This document shows, one piece after another, positions 59,032 through 64,000 of a DNA stretch of 64,000 bases. A program made the position numbers and the translations under genes. Each line of letters begins with the position of its first letter. Position 1 is the stretch's first letter. Below the pieces are notes generated by a model. It saw only the letters and a list, made by a program, of their open reading frames with translations. It was not told the DNA's origin and searched no databases. The stretch is from Daejeonella oryzae DSM 19973 (GTDB lineage: Bacteria > Bacteroidota > Bacteroidia > Sphingobacteriales > Sphingobacteriaceae). The stretch covers positions 186,001 to 250,000 of the forward strand of contig NZ_AUHA01000002.1 of assembly GCF_000422945.1 (NCBI RefSeq), written 5' to 3'.

Positions 59032-59661
59032 ATGACCGTCATCGAAAAATTGAAATGGAGATATGCGACAAAGAAATTTGACAGCACTAAAAAAATCCCT
59101 TCAGAAATACTTAACGAACTCTTAGAATCAACTGAACTTGCTCCTTCCTCCTACGGATTGCAGCCTTTTAAAATATTGGTTATCGAAGACCAAGCTATTC
59201 GTGAAAAATTAAAGTCGGCAGCTTATGGACAAACCCAAATTACAGATGCTTCACAGCTGATCGTCTTCGCGAGAATCAAAAATTTTGGCATTGAGCAGGT
59301 TGAAGAATATGCAGATAACATTGCTGATACCCGCAACATTGACCCTAAAGTGATTGAAGGCTTTGTAGATGTAATGAAAGGCACTGTAAATTCTCTTTCC
59401 GAAGAGCAGTTAGCTGTTTGGAATTCCAAGCAATGTTACCTTGCATTAGGATTTTTATTGTTTGCGGCAGCTCAGCAGAAAATAGATGCCTGCCCTATGG
59501 AAGGCTTTGACGCTGCCAAATTCGACGAAATTTTAGATCTTGATGCACAAAACTTATCCAGTGTTGTAATCGCAACTATTGGCTACCGCTCAGAGGATGA
59601 TGATTATCAAAATTTAAGTAAAGTAAGAAAGTCAAAAGAAGAATTATTTATTACAATTTAA
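59032..59661 (+). CDS. NAD(P)H-dependent nitroreductase-family flavoprotein
   Basis: A 209-aa FMN-dependent oxidoreductase of the nitroreductase family. RYATKKFDSTKKIP contains the N-terminal FMN-binding RxxxRxF-like segment, ELAPSSYGLQPFKILV the PSSxxxQPW-like motif, and ACPMEGFDAAKF the C-terminal signature of NfsB/dihydropteridine-reductase-like enzymes. At 209 aa it has normal length. The natural substrate is unknown. It is single, between two terminators. Confidence 0.88.
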   Translation: MTVIEKLKWRYATKKFDSTKKIPSEILNELLESTELAPSSYGLQPFKILVIEDQAIREKLKSAAYGQTQITDASQLIVFARIKNFGIEQVEEYADNIADTRNIDPKVIEGFVDVMKGTVNSLSEEQLAVWNSKQCYLALGFLLFAAAQQKIDACPMEGFDAAKFDEILDLDAQNLSSVVIATIGYRSEDDDYQNLSKVRKSKEELFITI

Positions 59662-59679
59662 TTCGAATCTTTATCTGCT

Positions 59680-59711
59680 AACAAAACCCCGGCTTTTGCC
59701 GGGGTTTTGTT
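59680..59711 (+). terminator. Terminator after the nitroreductase gene
   Basis: A 14-bp perfect stem (AACAAAACCCCGGC and complement) around a TTTT loop. The right arm ends ten bases before the pdxJ start codon. Confidence 0.85.
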
Positions 59712-59721
59712 ATTTTTGAGC

Positions 59722-60444
59722 ATGACGAATCTTTCCGTTAACATTAATAAAATCGCCACGCTGAGAAATTCACGTGGCGGAAATAATCCGGATTTAATTA
59801 AAGTTGCTCTTGACGCAGAATGTTTCGGCGCTCAGGGAATCACAGTGCATCCGCGACCCGATGAGCGTCATATTCGTTATCATGATGTGTATGATTTAAA
59901 AAAGGTGATACATACTGAATTTAATATTGAAGGAAATCCGGCAGAAAAAAAATTCATCGATCTGGTTTTAGCCAACAAGCCCGCACAGGTAACTTTAGTT
60001 CCCGATACAGAAGGACAGCTAACATCCAATCATGGATGGGATACGATAAAACATCAGTCTTTTTTAAAAGAGATGATTACGGAATTTAAAAATGCCGGAA
60101 TCCGCGTTTCAATATTTGTAGATCCGGTAAAAGAAATGGTTGAAGCTGCGGCCGGCACCGGGACAGATCGGATAGAACTCTATACTGAAGCCTATGCTTC
60201 GGGCTTTCATCAAAATAAAGACGAAGCAATAAAACCATATATCGAAGCAGCAGAAATTGCCAATCGTTTAGGACTTGGAATAAATGCAGGGCATGATCTC
60301 GACCTCGAAAACCTAATGTATTTTGCAGAGCACATTCCAAGTTTGTTGGAAGTAAGCATCGGGCACGCACTTATTTGCGATTCATTATATTTCGGTCTGG
60401 AAAACACTATTCAAATGTATTTAAGGCAATTAAGTCCAAGATAA
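59722..60444 (+). CDS. pdxJ: Pyridoxine 5'-phosphate synthase
   Basis: Last step of the DXP-dependent vitamin B6 route, condensing 1-deoxyxylulose 5-phosphate with 3-amino-2-oxopropyl phosphate. [47 protein letters not shown] and [12 protein letters not shown] are the family's active-site loops. The ATG at 59722 is chosen; an in-frame TTG at 59707 lies within the upstream terminator stem. At 240 aa it has normal length. It has only a very short leader after the terminator. Confidence 0.94.
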   Translation: MTNLSVNINKIATLRNSRGGNNPDLIKVALDAECFGAQGITVHPRPDERHIRYHDVYDLKKVIHTEFNIEGNPAEKKFIDLVLANKPAQVTLVPDTEGQLTSNHGWDTIKHQSFLKEMITEFKNAGIRVSIFVDPVKEMVEAAAGTGTDRIELYTEAYASGFHQNKDEAIKPYIEAAEIANRLGLGINAGHDLDLENLMYFAEHIPSLLEVSIGHALICDSLYFGLENTIQMYLRQLSPR

Positions 60445-60516
60445 ACCGCCATCCAAGAGAAGGACATTGTATCTTCGGCAACTAAAAAATCCTATTTCCG
60501 GTTTCGATAAATTCTT

Positions 60517-61605
60517 ATGATTCAAACGTTAAACATTCATGATTTTCTGAAACTGGGTGAATCGGTGCCGGTTATTGATGTAAGAACTCCGCTTGAATAC
60601 GATCATGCACACATGGTTGGAGCTTATAATCTGCCTATTTTCTCTAATGAAGAAAGAGTAAAAGTAGGTACTACGTATAAGCAAATCGGTCGTGAAGAAG
60701 CAATATTATTAGGCTTCGATCTCACGGGCCCCAAATGGTCTGATTTTATAAAACAGGCATTAACAATTGCTCCCGATAAAAAAATCGGAGTGCATTGCTG
60801 GCGTGGCGGCATGCGTAGCGGTGCTATGGCATGGGCTTTAAACTTGTACGGATTTGAAGTTTACCTTTTAGAAGGGGGTTATAAAAAATATCGCAATTGG
60901 GTATTATCTCAGTTTTCTGAAAACTATCCGATCGTCATCCTTGGCGGGATGACAGGTTCGGGCAAAACACAGGTATTACATGAACTGAAAAAACAGAATC
61001 AGCAGGTTATAGATCTGGAAGATCTAGCGCAGCATCAGGGTTCTTCATTTGGCTCTATGGGCCGGTTAATTCAGCCAAGTCAGGAACATTTTGAAAATAT
61101 GCTGGCTGCGGAGCTTCATAAAATTGATAAATCGAGACCGCTCTGGCTGGAAGATGAAAGCCTTACCATTGGAAAACGGTTTATCCCCAATCCAATTTTC
61201 CACCAGATGCGAATAGCGCCCGTATTAAAAATGCTGCTTCCGGTTAGCGAAAGAATTGATTTCCTGGTACAGGAATATGGAAAATTGGATAAAGATTTCC
61301 TTATTGATTGTACGGTACGCATAGGGAAACGCTTAGGCCCTGAACAAACCCGGGATGCAGTTCTGGCAATTCAGGAAAACCGGATGGCCGATTTTATCAA
61401 AATAGTTTTAGTTTATTATGATAAAACCTATGCTAGCGGGCAGGGAAAAAGAATGATGGAAAGCATTTATGAAATTGAATGTCAGACTATAAATGCTGTT
61501 GAAAATGCATCAATCTTATTAAATTATATTAAAACCAATCACTTCAATAAAAGGTTGCAGCTATCTATTAAAAAAATCCAGTTTAAAACCAAAATCTCAA
61601 ATTAA
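60517..61605 (+). CDS. mnmH: tRNA 2-selenouridine synthase (SelU/MnmH)
   Basis: Replaces sulfur of 2-thiouridine at the tRNA wobble position with selenium via a geranylated intermediate. An N-terminal rhodanese domain (VPVIDVRTPLEYDHAHMVGAYNLP) carries the catalytic Cys in VHCWRGGMRSGAMAW; the C-terminal half has a P-loop (GGMTGSGKTQVL) and DLEDLAQHQGSSFG. At 362 aa it has normal length. Its stop is three bases before selD, so the two selenium genes form an operon. Confidence 0.94.
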   Translation: MIQTLNIHDFLKLGESVPVIDVRTPLEYDHAHMVGAYNLPIFSNEERVKVGTTYKQIGREEAILLGFDLTGPKWSDFIKQALTIAPDKKIGVHCWRGGMRSGAMAWALNLYGFEVYLLEGGYKKYRNWVLSQFSENYPIVILGGMTGSGKTQVLHELKKQNQQVIDLEDLAQHQGSSFGSMGRLIQPSQEHFENMLAAELHKIDKSRPLWLEDESLTIGKRFIPNPIFHQMRIAPVLKMLLPVSERIDFLVQEYGKLDKDFLIDCTVRIGKRLGPEQTRDAVLAIQENRMADFIKIVLVYYDKTYASGQGKRMMESIYEIECQTINAVENASILLNYIKTNHFNKRLQLSIKKIQFKTKISN

Positions 61606-61608
61606 TAA

Positions 61609-62670
61609 ATGATGAATACCGAAGAAATAAAACTTACTCAATACTCTCACGGAGCAGGTTGCGGTTGCAAAATCAGTCCGGCTATTTTAGATAAAATTTT
61701 ACATAGTCCAATTAAACACCAGGTTCATCCCAATTTATTAGTAGGGAATGATACTCGGGATGATGCGGCAGTTTTAGATTTGGGGAATGGAACGGCTTTG
61801 ATTTCTACCACCGATTTCTTTATGCCGATAGTGGACGATGCCTACGATTTTGGCAGAATAGCATCTGCAAATGCCATCAGCGATGTTTACGCTATGGGCG
61901 GAAAACCTGTTTTAGCGATTGCTATTCTGGGTTGGCCAATTGATAAATTATCGCCCGAAGTGGCGCAAAAAGTTTTAGAAGGATCGCGTGCAGTTTGTGC
62001 CGAAGCCGGAATTACTCTGGCGGGGGGTCATAGCATTGATTGCCCTGAACCGGTATTCGGTCTGGCGGTAAACGGGATTGTAGATATTCAGCATCTAAAG
62101 CAAAATTCTACGGCTGTTGCCGGATGTAAACTATATCTCACCAAAGCTCTGGGCGTAGGTATTTTAACAACCGCACAGAAAAAAGGAATTTTAAAACCGG
62201 AACATGCGTTTTTAGCGCCCGAAAGTATGGCCATGTTAAATAAGATTGGCGAGACCTTAGGCAAACTGGATTACGTAAAAGCCATGACAGATGTAACCGG
62301 ATTTGGTTTGCTGGGTCATTTATCAGAAATGTGCGAAGGCAGCAATTTGCAGGCTTCTATTGAATTCCACAAAGTTCCTAAGATTGATGTGATTGATGAA
62401 TACCTGGATCAAAAATCTGTACCCGGCGGAACAAACCGTAACTGGAGCAGCTATGGTCATAAAATTGCCGGTGAAAATAACGGACTAACCCGCATGACCA
62501 CCATCCTTGCAGATCCGCAAACAAGCGGCGGCTTACTGGTAGCGGTTGAAGAATCCAGATCTGAAGAATTTGAACAGGTATTAAGAGCAAATGGAATTCC
62601 GGAAAAAAATATTATATCATTCGGTTCACTGATGAAAAAAACAGGTGATTTCTGTATTGAAATAAATTAA
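61609..62670 (+). CDS. selD: Selenide, water dikinase (selenophosphate synthetase)
   Basis: Makes selenophosphate from selenide and ATP for selenouridine and, where present, selenocysteine. The active-site motif HGAGCGCKI uses Cys18 (not Sec), followed by [15 protein letters not shown], the ATP-binding [11 protein letters not shown] and the [16 protein letters not shown] segment. At 353 aa it has normal length. It directly follows mnmH, and no selA, selB or selC is seen in the window, so tRNA modification is the supported use. Confidence 0.95.
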   Translation: MMNTEEIKLTQYSHGAGCGCKISPAILDKILHSPIKHQVHPNLLVGNDTRDDAAVLDLGNGTALISTTDFFMPIVDDAYDFGRIASANAISDVYAMGGKPVLAIAILGWPIDKLSPEVAQKVLEGSRAVCAEAGITLAGGHSIDCPEPVFGLAVNGIVDIQHLKQNSTAVAGCKLYLTKALGVGILTTAQKKGILKPEHAFLAPESMAMLNKIGETLGKLDYVKAMTDVTGFGLLGHLSEMCEGSNLQASIEFHKVPKIDVIDEYLDQKSVPGGTNRNWSSYGHKIAGENNGLTRMTTILADPQTSGGLLVAVEESRSEEFEQVLRANGIPEKNIISFGSLMKKTGDFCIEIN

Positions 62671-62704
62671 GAGCTATTGCGGCAATCATCAATTTAACGA
62701 ACCC

Positions 62705-64000
62705 ATGAAGATTCTATGGCAGTATCTTAAACCACATAAACCACTTGTTTTTTTTTCGCTGTTGCTGGCCGCAGTTGCGCAGTTATTAAGTCTTATAGAT
62801 CCCATTATTTTCGGAAAAATAATTGATGAATATGCAAGCAATCCTGATAAGCTTCCGCAAAATGAACTGATTAATGGGGTTCTGTTTTGGTTAGGTATTG
62901 CCACAGGAATTGCTATTCTGGCCAGGCTGGCCAAAGCTTTTCAGGAATATACAACGCGGTTGGCTGTTGCCAGATTTGGCATGCAAATATTTAACGATGG
63001 ACTCAGACAAACACTTCGCCTGTCGTTTCAGGAATTTGAAGAAAGTCGCAGCGGTGAAACGCTTTCGGTCTTGCAAAAAGTAAAAACTGATACCGAGCGA
63101 TTTGTAAATTCATTTATCAACGTGGTTTTTTCTTCCGTTGTAGGTATAGGATTTTTGATCTGGTACAGCGTTACCAAAAACTGGCTTCTTATTCCCGTTT
63201 TCGTTATTGGAATTCTGGTATTAGGTTCACTTACAGGTTTGCTTTCTAAAAAGATAAAAACGGTTCAGCGTTCTATCAACCGGGAAACTAATAAAATGTC
63301 GGGAGTCATTACAGAAAGTTTGCGGAATATAGAACTTGTAAAAAGTCTCGGGTTAACTTTCCCCGAAATACGCCGTCTGCGTGACCAAACTCAAAAGATA
63401 TTTGATCTGGAAATGGTGAAGGTGAAAAAAGTTCGTACGCTCTCATTTTTACAGGGAACCACGCTTAATTTACTTCGTCAATCTATACTTTTCATATTGC
63501 TCTGGCTTATTTTCCGCGATGTTTTAACTACCGGCGAATTGATTAGCATGCAATTTATATCTGCCACCATATTTGTTCCCTTACAGGATTTAGGCAATAT
63601 CATTTTGCAATACCGCGAAGTGGAAGCTTCTGTCAGTAATTTTGATATCTTAATGAAAAAACCCATTGAGCGAAGGCCTGAAAACCCGGTTGAGATTGGT
63701 GATCTTACAGATCTTCGATTTGAGAATGTGGTTTTTCATCATAAAACAGCCGCCTACAATGCTATTGATGGAATTTCATTTGGAGTTAAAACCGGTGAAA
63801 CCATAGCCTTTGTGGGTCCATCCGGCTCAGGAAAATCAACGCTGGTAAAATTAATGGTAGGCCTCTATAAACCGGTTAGTGGCGCAATTTATTTCAACAA
63901 TGAATTATCTACAGAAATCCGCTATAACCAGTTACGCAGACAAATTGGTTTTGTAACGCAGGACACGCAATTATTTGCCGGATCAATAAAGGAAAATCTG
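62705..64000 (+). CDS. ABC exporter half-transporter (permease-ATPase), cut at the right edge
   Basis: An ATG at 62705 opens a frame that runs to the window end (432 codons). Six membrane helices in the N-terminal part (PLVFFSLLLAAVAQLLSLIDP onward) are followed by the nucleotide-binding domain with Walker A GPSGSGKST and the Q-loop VTQDTQLFAGSIKENL; the signature and Walker B lie outside. It belongs to the MsbA/lipid-peptide exporter family; the substrate is unknown. It starts 34 bases after selD. Confidence 0.9.
   Translation, partial: MKILWQYLKPHKPLVFFSLLLAAVAQLLSLIDPIIFGKIIDEYASNPDKLPQNELINGVLFWLGIATGIAILARLAKAFQEYTTRLAVARFGMQIFNDGLRQTLRLSFQEFEESRSGETLSVLQKVKTDTERFVNSFINVVFSSVVGIGFLIWYSVTKNWLLIPVFVIGILVLGSLTGLLSKKIKTVQRSINRETNKMSGVITESLRNIELVKSLGLTFPEIRRLRDQTQKIFDLEMVKVKKVRTLSFLQGTTLNLLRQSILFILLWLIFRDVLTTGELISMQFISATIFVPLQDLGNIILQYREVEASVSNFDILMKKPIERRPENPVEIGDLTDLRFENVVFHHKTAAYNAIDGISFGVKTGETIAFVGPSGSGKSTLVKLMVGLYKPVSGAIYFNNELSTEIRYNQLRRQIGFVTQDTQLFAGSIKENL

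Noticed and set aside
1-64000. CRISPR arrays, tRNA or rRNA genes
   Set aside because: No regularly spaced direct repeats, no TPsiC-type GGTTCGAATCC sequence in a cloverleaf context, and no rRNA-like sequence were seen in the intergenic regions read.

Overview
The window is chromosomal DNA of a Bacteroidota species, most likely a member of the Sphingobacteriaceae (Pedobacter/Solitalea-like). Supporting signs are a SusC/SusD outer-membrane pair, TonB receptors with CarboxypepD_reg domains, DUF5686, DUF1599/BT_3928-type genes, DUF2807, TAnnTTTG-type -7 promoter elements and few canonical Shine-Dalgarno sites. The composition is AT-rich. I found no rRNA, tRNA, CRISPR array, transposase or integrase. 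The window is cut inside a gene at both ends: galE on the left and an ABC exporter on the right.

Layout. (1) 1-3312: nucleotide-sugar and LPS genes (galE, UDP-glucuronate decarboxylase, KDO transferase). (2) 3309-6710: a TonB-dependent receptor abutting ferrochelatase. (3) 6795-12307: a late carotenoid cluster on the minus strand: CrtD/CrtI-type desaturase, PlsC-like acyltransferase, GT2, CruF-like hydratase, IspH and CrtW-like ketolase. It reads as a route to an acylated, glycosylated, keto monocyclic carotenoid. (4) 12464-20349: DoxX, PBP4-type DacB, a nuclease/phosphatase, Asd, a lamin-tail surface protein, short-chain threonine dehydrogenase, YebC and DUF2442. (5) 20414-33871: a polysaccharide utilisation locus (SusC, SusD, LamG lipoprotein, two tandem GH144-type proteins, GH43, GH3, esterase-like hydrolase), probably for beta-1,2-glucan. 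(6) 34057-42091: TrhO, a DUF892 protein, a PhnA-domain protein, two GNATs flanking three small unknown genes, an ECF sigma factor with a cupin-type anti-sigma factor, and a DUF5686 protein. (7) 42243-49184: Kbl, PheS, a Rieske-like lipoprotein, TetR, RlmD-type methyltransferase, DUF2807 and a phosphoribosyltransferase. (8) 49172-52964: a minus-strand operon DUF1599, BT_3928-like, OppB-like permease, DinB, shikimate kinase. (9) 53017-64000: FolP, the diadenylate cyclase CdaA, a histidine kinase, bacilliredoxin, an XRE regulator in an AT-rich stretch, AhcY, nitroreductase, PdxJ, the selenouridine pair MnmH-SelD, and an ABC exporter.

How the genes work together. The receptor and ferrochelatase look co-transcribed and may link iron or porphyrin uptake to haem synthesis. 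IspH supplies isoprenoid precursors next to the carotenoid tailoring genes. The PUL encodes surface capture (SusC/SusD/LamG), endo-cleavage (GH144) and terminal hydrolysis (GH3), with a terminator hairpin separating the capture genes from the hydrolases. SelD makes selenophosphate for MnmH, so selenium is used at least in tRNA. The most interesting leads are the carotenoid glycoside-ester cluster, the cytosolic anti-sigma factor whose C-terminus is a cupin, the Rieske-fold lipoprotein that has lost most cluster ligands, and the cysteine-rich insert in ferrochelatase. All functional calls rest on motif recognition by eye; no database search was run.
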